From Candidatus Chryseobacterium colombiense (lineage in GTDB: Bacteria; Bacteroidota; Bacteroidia; Flavobacteriales; Weeksellaceae), in NCBI GenBank assembly GCA_029203185.1, contig CP119310.1, positions 4,163,037 to 4,227,036 on the forward strand: 64,000 nt of DNA, given 5' to 3'. Below the pieces are notes generated by a model. It saw only the letters and a program-made list of their open reading frames with translations, was not told the origin of the DNA and searched no databases. The translations under genes were made by a program, and so were the position numbers. Within the stretch, counting starts at the first letter, position 1. The number at the start of each line of letters is the position of its first letter. Below are positions 42,624-51,533 of the stretch, one piece after another.

Positions 42624-42734
42624 AAGAGCAGACAGGACTCGAACCTGCGACCAACAACTTTGATGTTGTACAGGAACCTTTTTTGCCAAGGACGAAAAGC
42701 AATCTGTTGCTCTAACCATCTGAGCTGCTGCTCT
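42624..42734 (-). ncRNA. tRNA-like RNA with an extra arm, between rtcB and the TerD-like gene
   Basis: 111 nt on the minus strand. Perfect 7-bp acceptor AGAGCAG/CTGCTCT; D-arm GCTC-AGATGGTTA-GAGC; T-arm GCAGG-TTCGAGT-CCTGT (one G-U); unpaired U, then CAA where CCA would follow. Between D- and T-arm are two elements: a 38-nt arm closed by ACAG/CTGT (42670-42707) with an inner CTTTT/AAAAG stem, and a hairpin CAACA-TCAAAGT-TGTTG. The second could be an anticodon arm, but U33 is missing, or the stem can shift to ACAAC/GTTGT with a 6-nt loop. An ordinary tRNA is excluded by length and layout. It could be a tRNA mimic, a tRNA with an anticodon-region insertion, or a bacterial Y-RNA-like module. Confidence 0.75.
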
Positions 42735-42810
42735 TACCTTATTAAAAGTTTTCATGAACCTTACAAGTTTTTTAAGTCTGCAAGGTTTGTACATTAGTTT
42801 TTTTATTAAA

Positions 42811-42961
42811 CGCAAAGGCGCAAAATTTTTCTGTATTTCGTTTTTTAAGGCGCAAGAAAATCAAAGATTTTAGCAACATATTCAGCATTAAATTTTATCA
42901 AAGATAAAATCCTTGTGCCTTTATAGTTTTAAGTTTTGGAAATAAGCTCTGCGTCTTTGCG
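42811..42961. repeat. Nested inverted-repeat element downstream of rtcB
   Basis: Outer arms CGCAAAGGCGCA (42811-42822) and TGCGTCTTTGCG (42950-42961); middle arms AAGGCGCAAG (42847-42856) and CTTGTGCCTT (42912-42921); two inner hairpins AAAATC-AAA-GATTTT and ATTTTATC-AAA-GATAAAAT. Together they form a branched cruciform or RNA structure of 151 bp. CGCAAAGGCGC/GCGTCTTTGCG-type arms are, from memory, common intergenic repeats in Chryseobacterium, so this is probably a mobile MITE-like element. It starts 12 bp after the rtcB stop. Another hairpin follows at 42757-42787. Confidence 0.55.
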
Positions 42962-42973
42962 ATTGACCAATAA

Positions 42974-44368
42974 TTAAGCTTTTCTAAACTTTTTCTTTTT
43001 TTTCCACGGTGCATTCTTCTGAACATCACCCGCCATAATACATCCGTAAGGCATCACTTCATCCAGAACTTCACAAAGTTCGAATTCTTCAATCTGTGCT
43101 CTCACATTTTTGGCGTTTTTATAAGCAGTTGGAAGTTCCGAAATATCAATTTCATTTGAAAAGAAACGAACATCCAGTCCTTTTGTTTCCTCTGCAAAAA
43201 TTTCTTCAGTCGTTTTATGAGCCAAAGATTTTTTATGCTGACTTCTGCTGAAATTTCTTCCCGCTCCGTGAGGTGCAAAACCGAGATTTCTTTCATTGGT
43301 TTTTCCCTGAACAATCAAGACAGGTTCTGCCATATTTAGTGGAATCAATCTTGGACCTGTAATATCCGGCATGAATTTGTCATCCAGTGGAGTGGCTCCT
43401 TTTGCGTGGTAAAATAAATCTCCATCCTTGAAAACGAAATTATGTTCGTTCCAATATCTGTTTTCTTTCTCAATTCCTAATTTATTTAAAGTCGCATCAT
43501 GAATAGAAATATGGTTTTCTTTTGTCCATGTTCTTATCAGCTGAAGCGCTTCCCAATACGATTTTCCTTCTTCAGAATCATATGGAATCCAGGCGTTTTC
43601 TCTCAAGGTTTCAGGAGAATTTTCCATTCTGAATTTATTGGCCACCTTCATTCCTTTATCATACAAAGCGGCTCCCGGAGCTCTTGAACCGTGGTGCGTC
43701 ACCAGCATCGTATTTCCGGTATTTTTTGAGATTCCGACAAATAAGAAATGGTTTCCGTCACCCTGCGTTCCCATATGAGAACGGGCAATACTTATCAGTT
43801 TTTCATCATTCAGGAAGTCATTTTCTCTGAAAGCATCCATCAGCTCATCAGACATTGGCATTTGTTCCCCTCTTGGTCTTCCTCCGTATCCAAAATGCGT
43901 CACTGAATGAGCGGCATCCAATACTTCTTTAGGATCAGCTTTTCCAAAATCCGTCAGCATCACCGAACAGCAGATATCTGCGCTATGAAATCCCGGATGA
44001 ATAGCATTTTTAGCCACAACAACTCCACCAACAGGAATCTGACCAACCGGACCTGTAGGACAGGCATCCGGCATAATCGCACCGGCAACCAGAGTCGGGG
44101 TTTTCATCAGGACGTTCATCGTATTGATTACTTTTTCCACATTATCATTTTCACTTTCATGTTCTGCTCTGATGTTGATCACGAAATCTTTTGCTGTTTC
44201 ATGAAGAGGAATCAGTTCAGGTTGTTTAAATTGCTCTAAATATTCCTTGATTTGATTTTCACCCAGTTTGTTTTCGTTTATATATTCCAAAGCTTCCGCA
44301 AACCATTTCGCAGGTCTATACCCTAATTCGATTAAGTGATTTCCATTAAATTCCATGTGTTCTCTCAT
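42974..44368 (-). CDS. rtcB: RtcB-family RNA ligase (divergent subgroup)
   Basis: 464 aa. RtcB motifs: ADICCSVML (Asp131 and Cys133/134, metal site; usual FDxNCGV), GTQGDGNHFLF (Asn206-His207), VTHHGSRAPG, and the guanylylated His367 in PHGAGRNFSR. The enzyme joins 2',3'-cyclic phosphate or 3'-phosphate RNA ends to 5'-OH ends using GTP and Mn. The altered CCS in place of NCG marks a distinct subgroup. No archease gene is nearby. It heads the minus unit containing the tRNA-like RNA, hairpins and TerD-like gene and is divergent from the helicase gene at 44458 with 89 bp between starts. Confidence 0.93.
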   Translation of the reverse strand: MREHMEFNGNHLIELGYRPAKWFAEALEYINENKLGENQIKEYLEQFKQPELIPLHETAKDFVINIRAEHESENDNVEKVINTMNVLMKTPTLVAGAIMPDACPTGPVGQIPVGGVVVAKNAIHPGFHSADICCSVMLTDFGKADPKEVLDAAHSVTHFGYGGRPRGEQMPMSDELMDAFRENDFLNDEKLISIARSHMGTQGDGNHFLFVGISKNTGNTMLVTHHGSRAPGAALYDKGMKVANKFRMENSPETLRENAWIPYDSEEGKSYWEALQLIRTWTKENHISIHDATLNKLGIEKENRYWNEHNFVFKDGDLFYHAKGATPLDDKFMPDITGPRLIPLNMAEPVLIVQGKTNERNLGFAPHGAGRNFSRSQHKKSLAHKTTEEIFAEETKGLDVRFFSNEIDISELPTAYKNAKNVRAQIEEFELCEVLDEVMPYGCIMAGDVQKNAPWKKKKKFRKA

Positions 44369-44457
44369 TTTGTTGATGCAAAGTAAAAACTAAAGTGTGC
44401 AATGTTTTTGCGTATTAGAAAAATTTTATATTTTTATTCAAAATTATTTTACACAAG

Positions 44458-47400
44458 ATGGAAAATTTAAATCCGGAAATATTTCAGGCATTTCAAAACA
44501 AACTAAAAACAGGCAATAGAAGAGGTGTTCACTTAAATGCAATTCCCGGAAATTCAAGATATAAATTTGATCTTGCACGGCTTTCTGAAATTCATAAAAG
44601 TCTTCCCGAGCATTTTATCATGAACCTTTTAACGCAGAAAAACGTTAATTTTAAATTCTCCATTCACGATAAAATTACGGATGAGATTTCTAAAACGGAG
44701 GAAAAAGAGAGTACTTATCTGTTTGATGATGAAAATGAAGGAACCGAAAATAAGACGACAGAAGTTGCTCAGATTAAAGATAAAACGCGAGAAACGGTCT
44801 TGGAAAAACTTTCCATAGGTTTGGAAAATCTGATCTTTCAAAATGAAGTGATACAATCTGAAAAAGGAATCAATTCTCTGGGATTTGGTTTTCCTATGCT
44901 AATCCGAAAAGATATGGACGGACAAATTTCTGCTTCACCTATTCTAATCTGGTCTGTCAATATAAAGCCAGTCAATGAGCTTAATACATGGGAAATCAGC
45001 AGAACCGAAGATGACCCGATTTATGTGAATGAAGTTCTGATCAATCACCTGCAAAATGATTCGGGAATTGTAGTAGAGCAGATTTCTGAAGAAATGCTTG
45101 CTGACGGAAAAATAGATAAACCTGAGCTTTCGCAGATCTGCCAAACTCTGTTAGATCAGCTTAAAATAACGCAGAATTTAGATTTTATCCTTAATAATTA
45201 TGAGGAAATTCCATTGATCAAAACGAAAGCTTCCTACGAAGAACAGCTTCAGAACAATGGAGATGCAATAATCATTAAATCCGGTGTTTTTTCCATTTTT
45301 GAAGTTCAGAAACAAAATATCATTAATGATTATGAGTCGTTGAAGAGGGAATTTAAACCTCTTGAAAATGTAATAAAACCAGACTTTCAATCTATAGCTT
45401 CGGTAGAAACAGATCCTTCTCAGCAGGGAATTTTAGAATCATTAAAATCCCAGACGAAAATTCTGATTCAGGGGCCTCCGGGAACAGGAAAAAGTCAGAC
45501 TTTGACTGCAGTTTTAGTCAATGCATTGGAAAATAAACAGAAAACAATTGTTGTTTGCGAAAAACAGACTGCATTGGAGGTTTTATATAATGCACTTCAT
45601 AAACTTGGATTGGAAAGGTATTGTATTATGATCAAAGACAGTGTTTCCGACAGGAAGTTTGTGGTAGATGCTGTCCGGAATACCATTGATACGATCGATT
45701 TCAAAAAACAAAAGCCATCCCATTCTGTTCAGTCGCTGAAAGATCAGCTGACCGAAATTTTACAGCATAAAACAACCATTAACACGGTTCATGAACTCCT
45801 GAATTCAGATTTGATTTCCGGCAAAAACTGGACGGAGATTGTGGGTGATCTTTTAACATTTCATAATACGAAAGAAAATATAGATGTTCAGGATATCCGG
45901 TTTTCTTTTTCAGAAGAAGAGGGTAAGGAAATTGAATATGTCTTGGAAAAAGGAAAAGAAGTGTATCAGGAATATCAACCTTTTGAAAAATCTTCATTTA
46001 TTAATCCTGAACAGCTGATTCGTGAGAATTTTCATAACAGTCTGCAGAATTTAGATGATACTTTCCGGGATTATGAAAAGAGGTGGGATGAGATTCAGTC
46101 ACTGATCATAAATTTTAAGCCTGTGTATGAAGAAAAGAAAAAACAGGATTTTAGTCAGAATTTTCAAAAATTATCATCTTTAATCAATGAAACGGAAGTG
46201 ATTACCTCTGTTCTTAATCAAAATTCCGAAGAATTTCATCCGGAAATTACAAATGGTTTTTTCTATAAGTTCACCGCATTGTTTTCTTCCGCAAAGAAAA
46301 AGAAGATCAGTAATCAGAAAAGATTATTGGAAATAAGTTCAGCAATTAAAAAGATAAGTTTAAATGAATTTTTTCCTTCGATCGAACTGTCCGACAATCT
46401 TTGGAACAATAGAAATGAAATTCTAAATTACCGTCAGAAAATACAACATCTTCAGTCCGAATTTTCGTCCCAACTGGAACAACAGTTCAATACTATTGAT
46501 TTCCTGAATGTTTTTGATCCTGTAATTTCCGGAAAAGAAACGGAGATAATTGCCCAGCGGATTCAGCAGTTGAAAAAAAATATTTCAAATGATCAGTGGG
46601 TGAAAGATCTGAACTTTGGAAACACCTATCAAAACTTTGATCAGTATATGATTGCTGTTTTGGATCAATACAGAACGTATAGAAATCATCCTGAAAATCC
46701 GTTGTTGGCAGAATTTAACTGGTTTTATTTTTACCAGCCTTTAAATGTTTTCCAGAAAAAGATGTTGGAAAAACTTCAGTCCGTTAGTAATTGGAAAGCT
46801 TCTTTCTATGCTGCCTATTTTCCGTTATTGTTGAGTAAATATTCTGATTCTCAACTTAATTTTAATGAAAAGAATTACGAAGAAATTAGAAAGCAGATAA
46901 TGCAGTACAGATCTTCCCAGCAGAATTTTATTCAGTATTTCTGGAATGATGCTCAGCAAAATGCAGTGAAGACCTTTGAGCAAACGAATAAAGATATTAC
47001 AGTTGCTAATCTTTATAATAAGCGGAGCAGTGTAAATCATAAAAGATTAACATTGAGGCAGATTGTTCAAAAGGATATCGATCTTTTTACCAAATTTTTC
47101 CCTATTATTCTTACCACACCCGATGCATGCAGCAATCTTTTTCAGGGGAAGAACTTTTACTTTGATCATGTGGTATTCGACGAAGCCAGCCAGCTGAAAC
47201 TGGAAGACAATCTTCCGGCCATGCTGAAAGGGAAAAATATCATTATTGCAGGAGATGAGCATCAGATGCCGCCTTCCAATTATTTCAGTAAAGTTTTTGA
47301 CGGAACAATTGAAGATGAGGACGAGATTGAATCTGAAAATGAAGTGATCACCTATAAAAATTCCTTGTTAAATATTGAATCTTTATTGGATTTTGCTACG

Positions 47401-48459
47401 GAAAGTCAGTTTGAAAAAAATCATCTGGACTTCCATTACCGATCAAAACATCCTTATTTGATTGATTTTTCAAATCATGCGTTTTATAATTCGCGGTTGA
47501 AGCCTCTTCCTATAAAATCTGAAAGTGTACCGATTGAGTTCTTTCAGGTGGATGGAATTTTTGATGACCATAAAAATAAGGAAGAAGCAGAAAAAGTACT
47601 GGAAATTTTACAGAACATTCAGCCTTTGAAAGATGGAAATTATCCGTCGGTGGGAATTGCCACCTTTAATATTTCGCAGCGAAATTATATTAAAAGAAAA
47701 ATTGTTCAGGAAACCAATCTTCCCGGAAATGAGGTTTTTAAAGAAAAGATCCAGGGACTGGAGGCGGCCGGGTTGTTCATCAAAAACCTTGAAAATATTC
47801 AGGGTGATGAAAGAGATATTATTATCCTGTCTACAACCTATGGAAGAAAACCTGGAGGGAAGTTTATCCAGAGCTTTGGGCCAATCAATCATACAAAAGG
47901 GTATAAATTGCTGAATGTTATTATCACAAGAGCGAAAGAAAAGATCTACGTGTGTAATTCGATTCCTGAAGAGATTTTCTCGAATTATAAAGAAGCTTTG
48001 GCTCAGGAAGGTTCAAATAACAGAAAAGCTGTTTTGTATGCGTATCTGGCGTATTGTAAAGCGGTGAGCGGTAAAAATGAAAATCAAAGACTGGAAATTC
48101 TGAATACACTGGATCAGTTTGGCTATACGAATCGTGCCGAGAAAAACAATGGTTCCAGCGCTTTTATTGATGTAATTTATAACCGATTAGAGAAAGATCT
48201 TCCTCATTTGAAGTTACTGAAGAATCATCATTTTGGAGGCTATGAATTTGATATTCTCATTGAAAAAGAAGATGGGAAATCTATTATAGTCGAAGCAATG
48301 AGTAAAGAAAAATATTCCGGAAATCTTGGATATCTGGAAGATGTACATAAAGAAAAGATCGTAAAGAATACGGGTTCTGAATACGTAAGAATATGGAGCC
48401 AGAACTGTTGGCAAAACTTTGATGCTGAAATACAGAAAATACATAAAAAAATATCATGA
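44458..48459 (+). CDS. SF1 (Upf1-like) helicase with C-terminal nuclease-like domain
   Basis: 1333 aa. Walker A IQGPPGTGKSQT (about 337-347); a long coiled insertion (about 480-800); Walker B DEASQLKLED (Asp908); GDEHQMPPSNYF; HYRSKHPYLI; IQGDERDIIILSTTYGR; and NVIITRAKEKIYV, all SF1B helicase motifs. The last 90 residues (YEFDILIEKEDGKSIIVEAM) have the D...(V)E pattern of a PD-(D/E)XK/DUF559-type nuclease. This architecture occurs in nucleic-acid defence and repair proteins. It overlaps the HopJ-family gene by 4 bp. Whether it works on RNA or DNA is not resolved. Confidence 0.85.
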   Translation: MENLNPEIFQAFQNKLKTGNRRGVHLNAIPGNSRYKFDLARLSEIHKSLPEHFIMNLLTQKNVNFKFSIHDKITDEISKTEEKESTYLFDDENEGTENKTTEVAQIKDKTRETVLEKLSIGLENLIFQNEVIQSEKGINSLGFGFPMLIRKDMDGQISASPILIWSVNIKPVNELNTWEISRTEDDPIYVNEVLINHLQNDSGIVVEQISEEMLADGKIDKPELSQICQTLLDQLKITQNLDFILNNYEEIPLIKTKASYEEQLQNNGDAIIIKSGVFSIFEVQKQNIINDYESLKREFKPLENVIKPDFQSIASVETDPSQQGILESLKSQTKILIQGPPGTGKSQTLTAVLVNALENKQKTIVVCEKQTALEVLYNALHKLGLERYCIMIKDSVSDRKFVVDAVRNTIDTIDFKKQKPSHSVQSLKDQLTEILQHKTTINTVHELLNSDLISGKNWTEIVGDLLTFHNTKENIDVQDIRFSFSEEEGKEIEYVLEKGKEVYQEYQPFEKSSFINPEQLIRENFHNSLQNLDDTFRDYEKRWDEIQSLIINFKPVYEEKKKQDFSQNFQKLSSLINETEVITSVLNQNSEEFHPEITNGFFYKFTALFSSAKKKKISNQKRLLEISSAIKKISLNEFFPSIELSDNLWNNRNEILNYRQKIQHLQSEFSSQLEQQFNTIDFLNVFDPVISGKETEIIAQRIQQLKKNISNDQWVKDLNFGNTYQNFDQYMIAVLDQYRTYRNHPENPLLAEFNWFYFYQPLNVFQKKMLEKLQSVSNWKASFYAAYFPLLLSKYSDSQLNFNEKNYEEIRKQIMQYRSSQQNFIQYFWNDAQQNAVKTFEQTNKDITVANLYNKRSSVNHKRLTLRQIVQKDIDLFTKFFPIILTTPDACSNLFQGKNFYFDHVVFDEASQLKLEDNLPAMLKGKNIIIAGDEHQMPPSNYFSKVFDGTIEDEDEIESENEVITYKNSLLNIESLLDFATESQFEKNHLDFHYRSKHPYLIDFSNHAFYNSRLKPLPIKSESVPIEFFQVDGIFDDHKNKEEAEKVLEILQNIQPLKDGNYPSVGIATFNISQRNYIKRKIVQETNLPGNEVFKEKIQGLEAAGLFIKNLENIQGDERDIIILSTTYGRKPGGKFIQSFGPINHTKGYKLLNVIITRAKEKIYVCNSIPEEIFSNYKEALAQEGSNNRKAVLYAYLAYCKAVSGKNENQRLEILNTLDQFGYTNRAEKNNGSSAFIDVIYNRLEKDLPHLKLLKNHHFGGYEFDILIEKEDGKSIIVEAMSKEKYSGNLGYLEDVHKEKIVKNTGSEYVRIWSQNCWQNFDAEIQKIHKKIS

Positions 48460-48785
48460 CAGAACAATTAAAAAATGCACCGGAAACTATTCAATTTAAA
48501 GAAGTAATTGCTCATATTGATGATCATTACCATTTTACACCAACGAAATTTACCAATGGAAATACGGTAAATGAAGAAAACCAGAATAATGGTTCGTGTA
48601 AAGTGTTCAGCTATGCAAAACTGAATAGTTTATCAAAAGAAGATACTTTACATCTTTTCGGAGAGTTTTACAGAGAAGATGTGTTGAAAAATCCTGAAGG
48701 AACAGATCATCAGAACATCAGAAACTTTATTGAATTTGGCTGGGGCGGAATTGCTTTTGAAGGTGAGGCTCTAATTAAAAAATAA
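48456..48785 (+). CDS. HopJ type III effector-family protein
   Basis: 109 aa. FKEVIAHIDDHYHFTPTKFTNG, GSCKVFSYAKLNSLS, TLHLFGEFYREDVLKNPEG and NIRNFIEFGWGGIAF match the HopJ family almost end to end. The family is named after a Pseudomonas effector, but homologs are widespread in bacteria without type III secretion, and its biochemical role is unknown. ATGA overlap with the helicase gene implies coupled translation. Cytosolic; no signal. Confidence 0.9.
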   Translation: MTEQLKNAPETIQFKEVIAHIDDHYHFTPTKFTNGNTVNEENQNNGSCKVFSYAKLNSLSKEDTLHLFGEFYREDVLKNPEGTDHQNIRNFIEFGWGGIAFEGEALIKK

Positions 48786-48800
48786 ATTAAAATGCCTCCC

Positions 48801-48863
48801 TGTCATTCTGACGAAGGAAGAATCTCTATATAAAAAACGGATTCTTCCTTCGTCAGAATGACA
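48801..48863. repeat. Long palindromic repeat, copy A
   Basis: A 24-bp arm at 48801-48824 (starting TGTCATTCTGACGAAGGAAG) is exactly inverted at 48840-48863 around a 15-bp loop. Copy B at 50197 has the same arms. The form is that of a non-coding REP/MITE-like element. Confidence 0.8.
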
Positions 48864-48900
48864 ACTAACTGTTCATTAAAAACTTAAAAACACAGGAATC

Positions 48901-49920
48901 ATGTCATCCAATAAAAACGCGCTCATCCGGTATAAAACACTCGATAAATGCCTGAAAAATAAATACAGGAAATATACACTCGAAGATCTTATCGACGAAT
49001 GTTCCGAAGCATTATTCGAATTTGAAGGAAAAGAATCTTTCGTAAGCAAACGTACCGTGCAACTGGATTTGCAGAATATGCGAAGTGAAAAGTTCGGGTA
49101 TGAAGCACCGATTGAAGTCTATGAAAGAAAATATTACAGGTACAGCGATCCTGAATACAGCATTCATAACATTTCGGTAAATGAAAGTGATCTGAAAGCA
49201 ATGAATAATGCAGTGCAGATTCTAAAGCAGTTCAAGGATTTCTCGATGTTCAAGGAAATGAACGGGGTAATTCAGAAGCTGGAAGACTCTATTCATTCGA
49301 CCAGTCAGAAATCAATTATCCACTTGGATAAAAATGAGCAGTTAAAAGGATTGGAACATATCGATATGCTGTATGATGCTATTTTAAATAAAAAAGTTTT
49401 AAATATCACTTATAAAAGCTTTAAAGCCAGAGAATCTGATTCTTATGTTGTACATCCGCAACTGCTGAAAGAGTTTAATAACCGTTGGTTTCTGATTTGT
49501 TTTAATAAAGACTATGCCTATAATCTGGCATTAGATAGGATGGAAAACATTCAGGTCGAAGAAAAAATAGAGTATATCGATAAAAACCTGGATGGAGATG
49601 AATACTTTAAAGATATTGTAGGAGTAACGGTTTCTCCGACTATGGCTCCTAGAAATGTTGTGTTTTTTGTAGATGCTGCCAATGCACCTTACGTAAAAAC
49701 AAAACCCTTTCATGCAAGCCAGGAAATTATAAGTGAGACGAATGAAGGGATAATTTTTAAAATATGTGTTCAGCTTAACTATGAATTGGAAAGACTTTTA
49801 CTTGGGTTCGGAGAATCTTTGGTGGTTCATAAGCCGAGAAAACTAAGGCTGAGATTACAGGAGAAGTTTATGGCAGCTCATAAAAACTATGAAAATTTTG
49901 TTGCGGATGATGAAGATTGA
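48901..49920 (+). CDS. WYL-domain transcriptional regulator
   Basis: 339 aa. N-terminal winged helix-turn-helix (RYKTLDKCLKNKYRKYTLED, SKRTVQLDLQNMRS). WYL domain at about 150-230 (LNKKVLNITYKSFKARESDSYVVHPQLLKEFNNRWFLICFN) and WCX-type C-terminal segment (LLLGFGESLVVHKPRKLRLRL). WYL domains are proposed nucleic-acid or nucleotide ligand sensors and recur beside defence and RNA-repair genes. It is separated from hopJ by palindrome A, so cotranscription is uncertain. Its target may be the helicase or rtcB promoters; this is inference. Confidence 0.88.
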   Translation: MSSNKNALIRYKTLDKCLKNKYRKYTLEDLIDECSEALFEFEGKESFVSKRTVQLDLQNMRSEKFGYEAPIEVYERKYYRYSDPEYSIHNISVNESDLKAMNNAVQILKQFKDFSMFKEMNGVIQKLEDSIHSTSQKSIIHLDKNEQLKGLEHIDMLYDAILNKKVLNITYKSFKARESDSYVVHPQLLKEFNNRWFLICFNKDYAYNLALDRMENIQVEEKIEYIDKNLDGDEYFKDIVGVTVSPTMAPRNVVFFVDAANAPYVKTKPFHASQEIISETNEGIIFKICVQLNYELERLLLGFGESLVVHKPRKLRLRLQEKFMAAHKNYENFVADDED

Positions 49921-49981
49921 GTGTTTTTAAATTTATGGCTTAAAAATTGTATCTCTTAAAAAACATAAAAAAATAAATAGT

Positions 49982-50113
49982 ATGAAATCAAGAATATTTA
50001 AAGCTGTTCTCGCGGTTGTAGCACCTTTGGTAATTGAATTTATAGTAAAGAAAATTTCCGAAAAACTGGATAAAAAATCACAGGAAGCAGAGCCTAAAAA
50101 ACTTCCTGCATAA
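49982..50113 (+). CDS. Small hydrophobic-amphipathic protein, 43 aa
   Basis: ATG at 49982, 43 codons: KSRIFKAVLAVVAPLVIEF, a probable membrane helix, then IVKKISEKLDKKSQEAEPKK. It resembles small DUF-type single-TM proteins with a charged tail. It is followed 30 bp later by a good terminator, which supports a real transcript. Function not recognised. Confidence 0.55.
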   Translation: MKSRIFKAVLAVVAPLVIEFIVKKISEKLDKKSQEAEPKKLPA

Positions 50114-50143
50114 AATTAGAAGTAGTTAGATTTAATATTATAG

Positions 50144-50177
50144 AAAAGAGACTGTTGATTTTGTAACAGTCTCTTTT
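50144..50177 (+). terminator. Terminator after the 43-aa gene
   Basis: AAAAGAGACTGTT and AACAGTCTCTTTT, 8-nt loop, then T. A strong stem. Confidence 0.85.
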
Positions 50178-50196
50178 TGCTTTTATATGAATATAT

Positions 50197-50257
50197 TGTC
50201 ATTCTGACGAAGGAAGAATCTTATAAATCAAAAGATTCTTCCTTCGTCAGAATGACA
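50197..50257. repeat. Long palindromic repeat, copy B
   Basis: A 26-bp arm at 50197-50222 is exactly inverted at 50232-50257 around a 9-bp loop. The first 24 bases are identical to copy A. It lies between a terminator and the end of the DUF1501 gene. Confidence 0.8.
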
Positions 50258-50274
50258 CAATTGTATTTCAAAAA

Positions 50275-51459
50275 TCAGATAAAATCATACACTCCATTTT
50301 TCCAGCCCAACACTTTAGAAGAATCTGCTTTCAACCAATTCTTAAGAATGGTAGCATATACTTTTCTAAAATCTTCAGAATAAATTAAATCGCCTTCATT
50401 CAAATGCGTTAAATCGGGAAGAGTATTCAAAAGTCCTTTCTTTTTCAATCCTCCACTGATGAAAAACATTTGATTGGCTGTTCCGTGATCCGTTCCGTTA
50501 CTCGCATTTTGGGCTACACGACGACCAAATTCGGAGAAGGTCATTAATAAAATATTATCAAAAAGTCCGTTACTTTTCATGTCGGCAACAAAAGATTTTA
50601 CCGCTTCATTAATGTCTGCAAATAATTTTTGCTGTCTTTCATTTTGATTGACGTGGGTATCAAAGCTTCCGACCGATAAATAATACACTCTTGTATTAAT
50701 ATCGGATTTTATTAATGAAGAAACAGTTTTAAAATCTTTTCCCAATTGGGAATTCGGGTAGGTTTGCTCTGTCTTTTTAGCTTTACTCTTTTCAAAAATA
50801 TAACCGGCATTGTTGATGGTTGAACCTAATGTCTGATATAAATAAGAAACAGTCTCGTCGTCGTGATGGTGGTCATATAATGATTTGAAATATTTTTCCT
50901 GACTCGTCTGATACAGCCTTTTCGGATCTTTAAAGGCAAATGCCTTATTGTTTTGTCCTTTTAAAGCTAAACTTAGCATGTCATCAACTTCTAACGCTTG
51001 TGTCGGATGTTCGCAGCGATAGCATTCTTCATCCAGAAATCTTCCTAGCCAGCCTGTTTCAAGATATTGATCACTTCTGCTGGCTGAATGCCAAATATCC
51101 ATACTTCGAAAATGGGATTTGTCGGGATTGGGATAGCCTACATTATTCATTACAGAAAGCTCACCGCTGTCATACAACTCTTTAAAATAGGAGAGTGCAG
51201 GATTGATTCCGGCTTCATCGGTTAATTGTAATGAATTTTGAATGGCAATGGTATTTCTTTGTTTAAAATAAATATCGTTTCGGGTCGGAATGATCGTATT
51301 CAGACCGTCATTTCCACCTGTGAACTGAAGCACGATCAATATCTTATCGCTTGGTTCCAGTGCTTCATCGAATGTCATTGCTTTCAGGAAGTTTGGCATC
51401 AATAAAGATGCAGTAGCCAATGAACTTATTTTTAGGAATTCTCTTCTTTTGATTAACAT
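50275..51459 (-). CDS. DUF1501-family protein
   Basis: 394 aa. N-terminus RREFLKISSLATASLL is a twin-arginine-type export signal. FTGGNDGLNTIIPTRND, SFDTHVNQNERQQ and SEFGRRVAQNASNGTDHG are DUF1501 hallmarks; the family is related to sulfatase/phosphatase folds. It is encoded right after a DUF1800 gene with the same orientation, the usual pairing. Periplasmic; biochemical activity not established. Confidence 0.92.
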   Translation of the reverse strand: MLIKRREFLKISSLATASLLMPNFLKAMTFDEALEPSDKILIVLQFTGGNDGLNTIIPTRNDIYFKQRNTIAIQNSLQLTDEAGINPALSYFKELYDSGELSVMNNVGYPNPDKSHFRSMDIWHSASRSDQYLETGWLGRFLDEECYRCEHPTQALEVDDMLSLALKGQNNKAFAFKDPKRLYQTSQEKYFKSLYDHHHDDETVSYLYQTLGSTINNAGYIFEKSKAKKTEQTYPNSQLGKDFKTVSSLIKSDINTRVYYLSVGSFDTHVNQNERQQKLFADINEAVKSFVADMKSNGLFDNILLMTFSEFGRRVAQNASNGTDHGTANQMFFISGGLKKKGLLNTLPDLTHLNEGDLIYSEDFRKVYATILKNWLKADSSKVLGWKNGVYDFI

Positions 51460-51533
51460 ACAGCTAGTTTTTTTAAGTTAAAGATGATCGGTTGCAGGTG
51501 AAAAACTTAAGTCGAGATCTGCAACCCGCTACC

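Noticed and set aside
42624..42734. Self-splicing group I intron in a tRNA
   Set aside because: The extra arm is only 38 nt, far too short for a catalytic intron core.
42564..42815. 83-codon ORF on the minus strand
   Set aside because: It runs straight through the tRNA-like RNA and a hairpin; the peptide has no domain character.
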